A DNA stretch of 40,455 nucleotides from Phycisphaerales bacterium (GTDB lineage Bacteria; Planctomycetota; Phycisphaerae; UBA1845): assembly GCA_013140575.1 (NCBI GenBank), contig JABFSN010000108.1, positions 1 to 40,455 on the forward strand, read 5' to 3'. The translations under genes were made by a program, and so were the position numbers. Positions within the stretch are counted from its first letter, which is position 1, and each line of letters opens with the position of its first letter. Positions 25,683-34,275 of the stretch are shown piece by piece. Under the pieces are notes generated by a model. It saw nothing but the letters and a program-made list of their open reading frames with translations, did no database searches and was not told where the DNA came from.

Positions 25683-28600
25683 TTACGGGCGGACGCCGCC
25701 AATGCCGGAATCGATCGCCTTCCGGCAGGCGCGAACCTGTTCCGCGTAGTCCTGCCCCTGACTTTCGTTGACCAGCGCTTCGGCCCCCTTCAGGACTTCA
25801 TCGGCCTGCTTCAATTCGCCCATTCGGCGATAGGTTTCCGAAAGATGATACAGACAGGGCATGAACGTCGGGTATTCACCCAACACCTGCACGAATAGGG
25901 CGACCGCGTCGCGGTACTGTCCCAGTTGCACGTGCACCCACGCCAGCGTGTCGCGGACCGTCGGGTTCCGCGTGGCCAACACCGCTCGTTGGGCGTAGGG
26001 CAGTGCTTCCGCCGGCCGGGCCAGTTTGTCGCTCAACACGTAGGCCAGGTTGTTCAGCCCCAGGACATTCTGTTCGTCGATTCGCAGCAGGTCCTCGTAC
26101 GTCTCCCGCGCGCCCTCCCAGTTTTCCTGGGCCTCGTGTAAATTGCCGATGGTGGCCAGCAGCATCAGCTTCTCGGGCCGCTGTTCCGCGCCCGCCAGCA
26201 GTTCCTGCATGATGGTAAGCGCCTCGGACGTGCGTTGCAGGCGGCTGAACAACATGCCCAGGAGGTGGCGTCCGGCGCGGCGCAGCCTGGGGTTTTCGGA
26301 TGGGGCTTCCAGAATCTTGACGGCCGCGTCTTCGTCCTTCGCCGCCAGCAACAGAATGCCGCCCAATTCCCGCGTGACGTTGACATCGGCGTACGCACTT
26401 GCGTCCAATGCCTCGATCAGGGCGCGGACCGTGGCGTCCGCGTCGCCCTTCCGGGCCAGCAATTCGGCGTAGCGCAGCTTGACCAACGGGGTTTTCTTGT
26501 CGACGGGAATCGACTGGTCATAAAACGTCAATCCGCGGTCAATCTGCCCGATTGTCGCACACGATTCCAGCAGGGCGGTGGTATAGAACGGCGCGGCTTC
26601 GCTCTTGATCGCCGCGGCCGACAGATCCTCGAGCGCCGCGCTTCGATCTTTCAGTCTTAGTCGCAACTCGCCCCGATGTTTCAACCATAGCGGATCGTCG
26701 GGATGCAGGTTTACCATCCGCGTGGCGATGGCCAGCGCGTTGTCGTATTGACCGTGGTCGCCATACAGTTTGATCAAATGCGACGCGACCGCGGCCGCCT
26801 CCGGATGGTCGCGGACGATCGACTCCAACTCGGTGAACGCCAGCGGCAACTGGTTGTTCAGGGCGTACGCGTCCGCGAGCATAAGCCGGGGCTCGAAATT
26901 CCGATAAGCCGGTTGCAGCGTTTTCAGCTTCTCCAGGTCCTCAATAGCCGGCCCGCGTCGCCCCAGCGCGTTGTACAGGCTCGCCCGCTGAAAAAGGGCA
27001 TGGGCGTGGTCCGGGTGCCGTTCCAGGAAGCTCGACAGATGCGCGATCGCCGCGTCCACGTCGCCGCGAAGCGCGGCGCCGGCTGCCAGTAGAATCCCGT
27101 TCTGCGCGTCGTCCGGATAGCGGGCGACGTAATCGTCGATTCCCCGCGCCGCATCGCGGTGCGCACCCGTCCGCAGATAGACCTCGATGCGGCTGCGGCG
27201 GAACTCCCCGGCCAGCACCGGCGATTGCTCGTCCGCCAACCGGATGGCCTTGTCGAACCACGTAAACGCATCGTCCCATGCGCCGATGTCGGACTTGAAC
27301 GACGCAAATGCGGCGCACACCGGCAACGACTCCTCGATCGCGGCCGCCCGGCGTAACGCGGCCTCCGCCTCATCGAATCGCTTGACCAGATGCCAATGAT
27401 CGGCGAGCAACAACAGCGCCTCGACGGTCTCCGCGTCGCCTTCCGCCGACTCGACGTTGGACTCCAACAGCTTGACCGCCCGGTCGGGTTGCTCCTGGGT
27501 TCGATAGAATTGGGCCGCGGCGATCACCGCCCGGCGATCCTGCCGCGAAACGGCCAATGCCGCAGTGAAACATTCCCCGGCCTGCGACGCCGCTCCGGTC
27601 CGTGCGTATAGCTGTCCCAATCGAATCAGGTTTTCGACGTTTTCCGGCGCTTGTTCCCGTATCTGCAACCGCCGGGTAATGCCCTCCGCCGGTGCGCCAT
27701 CCTCGCGCAGCGCCAGCGATTGCTCGGCCACCCACGGATCGTCGGGAATCAGCCGCTCGCATTCGTGCAGGTGCTTTTCCAACAGATCGCGATCGCCGTT
27801 GTGACCGGCAACGACGGCCATGCCGCGATGCGCGACGGCATTGTCCGGATTGGCGTTCACCGCCCTCTCGAAATAGGCCCGCCCCGCCAGCCACCGTGGC
27901 GGCTTCATGGCCAGACAGCATTGCCCCGCCCACGCCAGCGCCACTCCGTTATTCGGTTGCTTCTCCAACGCCGACTGCAATGCCACCAACGCCAGATCCG
28001 CGGCGCCGTCGGCCATATGCACACGGGCCCGATAGGTTTGCCCGTCCGCGGCGTCGATATTCAACTTGACCGCCTTCTCGACGTATGCCTCTGCTCTTGC
28101 CCGGTCTCCGCGGTCCATGGCGTGGGCAAACTGCCGCTCCATCACGTCGCGAAGCAAACGACGGCGATCGGCGCGGTCTACGTCGCTGCGCGGGTCCATC
28201 AACACCTCTTCCGCGCGATCCAACTCCGCTTGGTATGCGTCCTTTTCGCCCCGCTGAAAATGCCACAGCGCCACCCGGTAGTGACGCAGGAATGGCGACG
28301 AAATGGAACGCAGACACGCCAATTGCGCCTGCGATCGAGCCTCCCCGGTCAGGGACGGATCCAAGTCCAGCGCCAGAAGCTTCAGATCCGGATCATCCGG
28401 CTGGCGCTGTTGCGCTTGCGTCACCAGATTCCGCGCCCGCTCACCCTGGTTCAATTGCACCAGAATCGTGACCGCCAATTGCACGTACGCCGGCCCGTTC
28501 GGCTCGGCTTCAATCAGCTTCTCGACCAGGACCAGCGCTTCCTCGGCACGCCCCGCCCGATACAGTATCTGCGCTTCCAACAGCCGGTCTTGCGCCGCAT

Positions 28601-30212
28601 CGGGAAGATGTCCGCGAATTTCCTCGGCCATCTCACTTTGGCCCAGTTGACTGAGCGCCGCTGCCTTCAGCCGCAACGCATCCTGGCTCGCCGGATTCAG
28701 GGCCAGGGCCCGTTCGGCCGCTCGCAGTGCCTCTTGCGCCGCTCCCGCCCGCAACAGAATCTCCGCGTACGAACCCCAGCACGCGTAGTCCGCCGTCGGA
28801 TCCCTGACGGCCCGCTCCATGGCCTCCCGGGCCGCTCCTGGTTGGCCGTTGCGCAACAGGAGCACCCCCAGCATGCGGTCATTCCTCCACTCCGGTCCTC
28901 CAAACTCCTTTCTTGCCCTTTCGAATTCCGCAATGGCGCTCAATTCTCGCCCCTGTGCCAGGCGGATCTTGCCCAGCATGTGCAGACCCGGTCCGCGATC
29001 CGCGAATTCGGCGGACGCATCGGTGGCGTACTTCTCGGCACGGGTGATCCACTCGTCGTACTGTGATCCGTTCCGGTCCAGCGTCTGGGCGTGCGACAGA
29101 CACTCTTCCGCCGCGCGCAATAGCAAGGTGTAAAACGACGACTTGCGGATCAGCGTGCGTATGCCCTGCCGGGCGATGCCCCGCTTGATTCTCCGGTCGC
29201 ATAGCTCCAGCGCCTTGATATGCTCCCCGCGCGTGGCGTACAGTTCCGCGAGCAGCAAGTAGGCCAGAATGTTCTCTTCGTCGGCCGCATTGCTTTGTTC
29301 AAGCAATTCCCTCGCTTTCTCCTGATACCCGTATGCCTCCTCCGCCCGTTTCGGGTCGGTCACAATCGGCAACCAGCGGATCAGCCAGAATTGAGCGTAT
29401 TCCGACGCGACATCCGCCTGTATCGCCGGGTCGTTACCGGCCATCGTTCGCGCCTCTTCGTACAGATCAATCGCTTCGTCGTACCGTTGCAACCCGGCGA
29501 GGAACCGCCCGTAGACGTAACGAACCCTGGTCGCATCCGGTCCGGGCATGGTCAGCGCCTGCCGCAAGCGCTTCAGTATCTCTTCCGCCTCCGCCGCGCG
29601 GTCCGCGCGCCGCACATACGACGCCTTACCCAACGCATAGGTCAGCGAATCCGGGGCCAGTTCCATCGCCCGTTCAATCGCCGCGATGCCGTCCCGTTCC
29701 AACTCCTCCTTCCGATGTTCGTCAAGCTCCACGCGGGCTTCTTCCAGCGACGACAGACCCAGGGCGTAGTGACCACCGGCGTTGTCGGGGTCCACCTTCA
29801 GCAAGTCGACCGCGCGCTGCTTCAGCGTCGTCCACGCGGCCGGCGACTTGTACAGCTCGGCGATCGTGCGTCGCAGTTCCAGAACGCGCTCGTGAGCGCC
29901 GATCAACTGCGGGTCCACGGTCAGGGCCCAGCCCCACTGCTGCTCGGCGGCCAGTTCATCGCCGCCGTCGAACAGCACCCGGCCCGCGTCGACCAGAAAA
30001 CGGGCATCCTTCGAAATCGTGTACGCCCGCACGTAGAAATTCTTCGCCTGTATCCAGTCCTGCCGCGCGGCACACGCCTCCGCCTGCTTGACGTAGTACG
30101 TGTGGTCGGTCGGACGCAGATTGCGCACCAGCACCACACCCACGGTCGTCGCGACCATAAACCCGATCGCCGTCACCACCCCCACGACTCTCTTGTTCAA
30201 CTGTCTGGCCAT
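25683..30212 (-). CDS. Giant membrane-anchored TPR protein (exosortase-system type)
   Basis: A 1509-residue protein. Residues 8-30 (RVVGVVTAIGFMVATTVGVVLVR) form one membrane anchor. The rest is a continuous array of roughly 40 TPR helix pairs, for example YVKQAEACAARQDWIQAKNFYVRAY and LGNLHEAQENWEGARETYEDLLRIDEQN-type units ending near residue 1500. It starts 63 bases after the stop of the EpsI-like gene, so the two form an operon. Long TPR proteins (PrsT-like) accompany EpsI in exosortase/EPS loci, where they may organise polysaccharide secretion. That role is an inference from the neighbour. I used the ATG at 30212, which directly precedes the anchor. Confidence 0.93.
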   Translation of the reverse strand: MARQLNKRVVGVVTAIGFMVATTVGVVLVRNLRPTDHTYYVKQAEACAARQDWIQAKNFYVRAYTISKDARFLVDAGRVLFDGGDELAAEQQWGWALTVDPQLIGAHERVLELRRTIAELYKSPAAWTTLKQRAVDLLKVDPDNAGGHYALGLSSLEEARVELDEHRKEELERDGIAAIERAMELAPDSLTYALGKASYVRRADRAAEAEEILKRLRQALTMPGPDATRVRYVYGRFLAGLQRYDEAIDLYEEARTMAGNDPAIQADVASEYAQFWLIRWLPIVTDPKRAEEAYGYQEKARELLEQSNAADEENILAYLLLAELYATRGEHIKALELCDRRIKRGIARQGIRTLIRKSSFYTLLLRAAEECLSHAQTLDRNGSQYDEWITRAEKYATDASAEFADRGPGLHMLGKIRLAQGRELSAIAEFERARKEFGGPEWRNDRMLGVLLLRNGQPGAAREAMERAVRDPTADYACWGSYAEILLRAGAAQEALRAAERALALNPASQDALRLKAAALSQLGQSEMAEEIRGHLPDAAQDRLLEAQILYRAGRAEEALVLVEKLIEAEPNGPAYVQLAVTILVQLNQGERARNLVTQAQQRQPDDPDLKLLALDLDPSLTGEARSQAQLACLRSISSPFLRHYRVALWHFQRGEKDAYQAELDRAEEVLMDPRSDVDRADRRRLLRDVMERQFAHAMDRGDRARAEAYVEKAVKLNIDAADGQTYRARVHMADGAADLALVALQSALEKQPNNGVALAWAGQCCLAMKPPRWLAGRAYFERAVNANPDNAVAHRGMAVVAGHNGDRDLLEKHLHECERLIPDDPWVAEQSLALREDGAPAEGITRRLQIREQAPENVENLIRLGQLYARTGAASQAGECFTAALAVSRQDRRAVIAAAQFYRTQEQPDRAVKLLESNVESAEGDAETVEALLLLADHWHLVKRFDEAEAALRRAAAIEESLPVCAAFASFKSDIGAWDDAFTWFDKAIRLADEQSPVLAGEFRRSRIEVYLRTGAHRDAARGIDDYVARYPDDAQNGILLAAGAALRGDVDAAIAHLSSFLERHPDHAHALFQRASLYNALGRRGPAIEDLEKLKTLQPAYRNFEPRLMLADAYALNNQLPLAFTELESIVRDHPEAAAVASHLIKLYGDHGQYDNALAIATRMVNLHPDDPLWLKHRGELRLRLKDRSAALEDLSAAAIKSEAAPFYTTALLESCATIGQIDRGLTFYDQSIPVDKKTPLVKLRYAELLARKGDADATVRALIEALDASAYADVNVTRELGGILLLAAKDEDAAVKILEAPSENPRLRRAGRHLLGMLFSRLQRTSEALTIMQELLAGAEQRPEKLMLLATIGNLHEAQENWEGARETYEDLLRIDEQNVLGLNNLAYVLSDKLARPAEALPYAQRAVLATRNPTVRDTLAWVHVQLGQYRDAVALFVQVLGEYPTFMPCLYHLSETYRRMGELKQADEVLKGAEALVNESQGQDYAEQVRACRKAIDSGIGGVRP

Positions 30213-30274
30213 CGACTCAGCCTTGCTCCATCATGGGGCATCTCGCCCGAACTCCTGCCGACCCTTGGACGCCC

Positions 30275-31123
30275 TTACTCTTTGCGTCTCTGACCGCTCG
30301 CCTCATTCCAATCAGGCCAATGCGTGTCCACCAACACCGGCAAAGCCTGCGTCAGCAGTTTCTCGGCGGCCTCGACGGTCTGCTCGCGCGGCGGGTATTT
30401 AGGCCGGCATTGATCCGAACCAAACGAAATCTCCACCTTGCTGTAATACGCATAACGATCCGTCAAGTTGTTGACGATCAGGCGCACCCCCTCCCGCGTG
30501 CAGGCGAATCGCCCATTGCAGTGAAACGTGTAGACAATGGTCCGCTCTTCGCGGTCGCGCAGATCGCTCTTGACCGAGGTCAAAACGCGTATGGGAACTC
30601 GCCGAGCCTCGCCCAGTGCCGGCACATCCATCGTCAGATTCGCGACATCGTTATGCGTGTAACCGGCCCCCAGCAGACAGGTATCCGGCGTGTGCGGCAC
30701 CGGATCTGGCTGCCCCGTGTAATACGTCACCGACAAATCCGCGAATCGCCGCGGATCTGGACTCTCCGGCGGATAGGACGTGTCCTCCAGTCGCCAGTAG
30801 ATGTACTGTCGGGTTCCCAGTGCGTCGACGATGTTGTCATCCAGCACGATCTGATCCCGGAACACATACGGACCCAGCCGGGATCGATCCAATTGGTGCA
30901 GCGGTATTCGTAATTCAATGGGCTGCTTGGCCAAAACGAGCTGGAGTTGCCGCGACGCCAACGGCACGCCGGCCGCAACCGCCAGCAACAGAACCACCGC
31001 CGCCACAAAATGCCGGTGCGATTTAATTCGGGCACTCGCTCGCGATCCGCTCGGCACGTCAGACGGTCCCGGCGCCGATGCGGCGCCTTCGCGCCCCCGA
31101 AAATCGCCGGAATCGTGCCGCAC
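30275..31123 (-). CDS. EpsI-family exosortase-associated protein (DUF3485)
   Basis: A 282-residue protein with an N-terminal membrane segment (FVAAVVLLLAVAAGVPLA, 39-56) and an extracytoplasmic domain. Residues 132-155 contain VTYYTGQPDP and then PHTPDTCLLGAGYT, the conserved His/Cys motif of EpsI/DUF3485. EpsI partners an exosortase, either fused to it or encoded beside it, in systems linking PEP-CTERM-like sorting to exopolysaccharide. No exosortase lies in this window. I used the GTG at 31123, which has GGAG 6 bases upstream. It diverges from the NeuD-like gene across a 162-bp gap. Confidence 0.85.
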   Translation of the reverse strand: MRHDSGDFRGREGAASAPGPSDVPSGSRASARIKSHRHFVAAVVLLLAVAAGVPLASRQLQLVLAKQPIELRIPLHQLDRSRLGPYVFRDQIVLDDNIVDALGTRQYIYWRLEDTSYPPESPDPRRFADLSVTYYTGQPDPVPHTPDTCLLGAGYTHNDVANLTMDVPALGEARRVPIRVLTSVKSDLRDREERTIVYTFHCNGRFACTREGVRLIVNNLTDRYAYYSKVEISFGSDQCRPKYPPREQTVEAAEKLLTQALPVLVDTHWPDWNEASGQRRKE

Positions 31124-31285
31124 GCCGGTCTCCGATACCCTCCGATGCCGCCGGCGTCAAACCGCCGACGACTCCGAATCCGTCGAGTTTGCCGCAGCTG
31201 CCGCGGTTCCTATTCAGTTCCGATCCGATTTGTCCGATAACCGACCGGGAACGTGCCCCTTCCGCACGCACAGGAACGCCACACC

Positions 31286-32008
31286 ATGAATACCGTCATC
31301 GTCGGCGCCGGTGGTCACGGACGGGTCGTGCTCGACATCCTTCTCGCCGCCGGCGAACACCACGTTGTCGGATTCATCGACTCCAGCGCCGCGCTGCGCG
31401 GCCGCCGCATCGACGGTCGTCCCGTCCTCGGCGACATGGATCAACTGCACGACATCATCGCCGATCATCGACTCGACGGCGCCGTGGTGGCCATCGGCGA
31501 CAACGGCGTCCGCCGCCAGTTCGCCGACCGTTGCGAATCCGCCGACCTGCAACTTCTCAACGCCATCCATCCGTCCGCGAACATCGCCCACAACGCATCC
31601 ATCGGCCGAAACGTCGTCGTCGCCGCCGGTGCCCTGGTGTGCGCCCACTGTCAAATCGGCGACTCCGTTATCCTAAACACCGGCTGCATTGTCGATCACG
31701 AATCCATGATTGGAACCGCCACGCACGTCTGCCCCGGTGCGCGCCTGGCCGGCCGCGTCACCGTCGAGGCTGGTGCGTTCATCGGCATCGGCTCTACCGT
31801 TATTCAAAACCTCCGCGTCGGATACGAGGCCGTGATCGGCGCCGGCGCCGTGGTGACCCAGAACGTTAAACCGCTGTCCACCGTCGTCGGCGTCCCGGCG
31901 CGCGAGATCAATTCCATCGATGCCGAGGACACTCCGTGGATCGCCGATCAATACCTCGTCCCCGTCGGCGCCGATGGCTCGGGAGCGTTTCCCAGCCTCA
32001 ACCTTTAG
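31286..32008 (+). CDS. NeuD/PglD-like sugar O- or N-acyltransferase
   Basis: A 240-residue protein with the NeuD/PglD plan. A Rossmann-like N-terminal domain starts MNTVIVGAGGHGRVVLDIL (about 1-90), then a left-handed beta-helix of hexapeptide repeats (IAHNASIGRNVVVAAGALV, IGDSVILNTGCIVDHESMIG). His138 and Glu139 in VDHES match the catalytic pair of PglD, and THVCPGARLAG matches the acetyl-CoA-binding turn. Such enzymes acetylate nucleotide-activated amino-sugars for glycans. I chose the ATG at 31286 because it begins the Gly-rich dinucleotide motif, with AGGAA upstream. The stop codon overlaps that of the convergent STT3-like gene by 3 bases. A glycan-related neighbourhood fits. Confidence 0.93.
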   Translation: MNTVIVGAGGHGRVVLDILLAAGEHHVVGFIDSSAALRGRRIDGRPVLGDMDQLHDIIADHRLDGAVVAIGDNGVRRQFADRCESADLQLLNAIHPSANIAHNASIGRNVVVAAGALVCAHCQIGDSVILNTGCIVDHESMIGTATHVCPGARLAGRVTVEAGAFIGIGSTVIQNLRVGYEAVIGAGAVVTQNVKPLSTVVGVPAREINSIDAEDTPWIADQYLVPVGADGSGAFPSLNL

Positions 32009-34275
32009 CCGCCGCCGTCCCCCACCGGCTCGGCGCCGGTCGCCGGTTGCGATGGCCTCCCGGCGCCGCTCGATTCCGGCAATATCCGGAACAACTGATA
32101 CGCTGGCCGATCATCGCCGCTTGCCGACGCCGGATACAAGCGCGTCGCGAACGCAGGCATCTCCAGCAGTTTCTTCGCCAATGCCAGATGGTCCCGATCC
32201 ACAATCACGTACTTCGCATGAAAATGGTCGCGGATGTCGGCCAGCCGGACGTGAATCCGCTTCACCATCGGCTTGCCGTCTTCCATTACCGTCACACTTC
32301 TTGTGACGGGTGTCTCTCCCCGCGAAATCCGAACATAGCGTTCCCACAATACCGGGTCTTTCTGATGCGAAAACTTCGGATCCAATCCTACGATATAGTG
32401 GCTGCGGTGATTCAGATAGAAATAGACCGGGAAGATGTCCCAGTCATCGGTAAACACGACGTCTCCCGGTTCTGAATCCGCCTCCAGAACCGCCATGACC
32501 GTTCGAATGGCCGGCAAATCATACTGACACCTGCTCTCGCTCTGCATGTGACCCAATAACGCTCCCGCCGGGACCGCGGTCACGCCGATCAACAACACGG
32601 TGCATGCCACCGTCATGGCCCAACGCCGCAAAACGAATAGCTTGTCGTGCGAAACACCACTGCCACTCACGGTTATTCCACCCGCGACTCGAAATGATGC
32701 CAAAACTCCCGCCGAAATAACGAACGCCCACCACGGTACCGTCAACTCGGCCGCCTCAATAGTCCGAGGGCCCGCCAATTGTCTGATGATAATCGCCGTC
32801 GCACCGCAAACGCCGGCCCACGCAGCCACGGTCCGTATAACCGACGCGATGCCTCTTGAATCGGATCCCGCCCGCGCCATCGGAATAATCGCCGCAACAC
32901 CGACAAGCATCGTCCACCATCGCCACTCGCGCACGAATTCCATCGGAATATGAACTGCCATGCGCCGGCCAAGAAGAACACAGCCGGTCACGCCCCATGC
33001 ACACAACAGGCCGACAACGGCGTGTCGCCGAATCGTCCGCGATTCAACGATCATGGCCCCAATCCGGTCTACCAGCGGACCCGCCAGGTACGCCGAACTC
33101 AACGTCGCAAATAGCGGCCAGTATTCAATGAATCGCCTCGCCTTCATCGTCAGTATCAGGAAAACTAATTGCATCAATACCGTTGCAACCTCTCCAACTC
33201 CCGCGCGCCGCCCTGCGCACAGCCGCAGCAGAATCGCGCTGGCCGCCACCGTCAGCGTGATGCCCGACATTTCCACGAAAAACCACGCCGGCGAATAACT
33301 CTCCCACTCCTGCCCCACCTCAATGTCCGGTGACAGGCCGGATCCAAATACCTGCAAATTCAGAAACTCGATCGCCGCCGTCCCGCCATACGGGTGCGTC
33401 CACAAACCGACGACCCATCCCGCAAACGTGGCGGCCGCTATTCGACACAGATCGGAACGAATCTCCCGCAGCCGCCCGTCCTGCCACGTCGCGTGCGTCG
33501 TCCATAACTCACTGCACGTGACCAGCGCGCCTGCCACGACGACGCAGATCACCAGCAGTGGCGCATAAATCACCGCACCCAGATAGACATGAATGGACAA
33601 ACAAACGACGATTCCGCCCGCCAGCCATCGACGCGTGAACATGCACCAGCACAACAACAACATGCAGACCAGCGACGGGTCGATCGCCCGAACGAATAGA
33701 TGGCGACCGTAGAACTGCGACGGCAACAGCAGACACAATGCCATCCACAACCAGCGTCGCTGTATTCCACGTACCATCAGCAGCAGATGAAACAACGCCA
33801 TGGACAGACCGAATGACACCGTCGTGAACCATCTCCCGCCGGCCGCATAGTCGCCCGTCCATCGGTGCGACAGCCGCACGGCGAACGACATCAGCCATTG
33901 AAAACCGTAATGGTGGTTGACGAACGTCTCGTTGAATACCGTCGTCCGCAGCCACGGAAACGTGTCCGGCAGTCCGATGTCCGGCATCAATGCCGCCATC
34001 TTGATGTGATAGAACGAATCGTGTCCCGGCGCCCCCCGGTCCTCGAATGGGATGTTTGCCTTTCCCGCATACAGGAAATGCATCACGCCGGCGAACACCA
34101 GAAACGTCGCGGCCAGTTCAGCGACTCGAAACCAACCGCGCCCTGTCGCCAGTTCCCGGACGTCGCCATTCCAGTCGCGACCTGCGTCCAGCCCGCAGCC
34201 ATCCAGCGCCGACCGCGGCCCGGCCCCCAGCCGGTCTTCCATCGTCCGCTCGGACCTCGCCGCCGACCGTATCAT
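32005..34275 (-). CDS. STT3-like GT-C multi-pass membrane protein
   Basis: A 756-residue protein with about a dozen hydrophobic segments from residue 54 to 580 and a soluble C-terminal domain. After the first segment comes GHDSFYHIKMAALM (84-97), resembling the D-x-x-YH first-loop motif of oligosaccharyltransferase STT3/PglB and other GT-C enzymes, then FNETFVNHHYGFQW. The C-terminal domain has VVFTDDWDIFPVYFYL where STT3 proteins carry WWDYG, so oligosaccharyltransferase activity is not certain. The ATG at 34275 overlaps the stop of the SPFH/propeller gene as ATGA, so translation is coupled. A later in-frame ATG exists at 34242. A glycan-transfer role is inferred. Confidence 0.82.
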   Translation of the reverse strand: MIRSAARSERTMEDRLGAGPRSALDGCGLDAGRDWNGDVRELATGRGWFRVAELAATFLVFAGVMHFLYAGKANIPFEDRGAPGHDSFYHIKMAALMPDIGLPDTFPWLRTTVFNETFVNHHYGFQWLMSFAVRLSHRWTGDYAAGGRWFTTVSFGLSMALFHLLLMVRGIQRRWLWMALCLLLPSQFYGRHLFVRAIDPSLVCMLLLCWCMFTRRWLAGGIVVCLSIHVYLGAVIYAPLLVICVVVAGALVTCSELWTTHATWQDGRLREIRSDLCRIAAATFAGWVVGLWTHPYGGTAAIEFLNLQVFGSGLSPDIEVGQEWESYSPAWFFVEMSGITLTVAASAILLRLCAGRRAGVGEVATVLMQLVFLILTMKARRFIEYWPLFATLSSAYLAGPLVDRIGAMIVESRTIRRHAVVGLLCAWGVTGCVLLGRRMAVHIPMEFVREWRWWTMLVGVAAIIPMARAGSDSRGIASVIRTVAAWAGVCGATAIIIRQLAGPRTIEAAELTVPWWAFVISAGVLASFRVAGGITVSGSGVSHDKLFVLRRWAMTVACTVLLIGVTAVPAGALLGHMQSESRCQYDLPAIRTVMAVLEADSEPGDVVFTDDWDIFPVYFYLNHRSHYIVGLDPKFSHQKDPVLWERYVRISRGETPVTRSVTVMEDGKPMVKRIHVRLADIRDHFHAKYVIVDRDHLALAKKLLEMPAFATRLYPASASGDDRPAYQLFRILPESSGAGRPSQPATGAEPVGDGGG

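Noticed and set aside
27651-29066. 471-codon plus-strand frame
   Set aside because: It is antisense to the giant TPR gene, whose repeats run unbroken through it. The product is Arg/Gln/Pro-rich with no motif.
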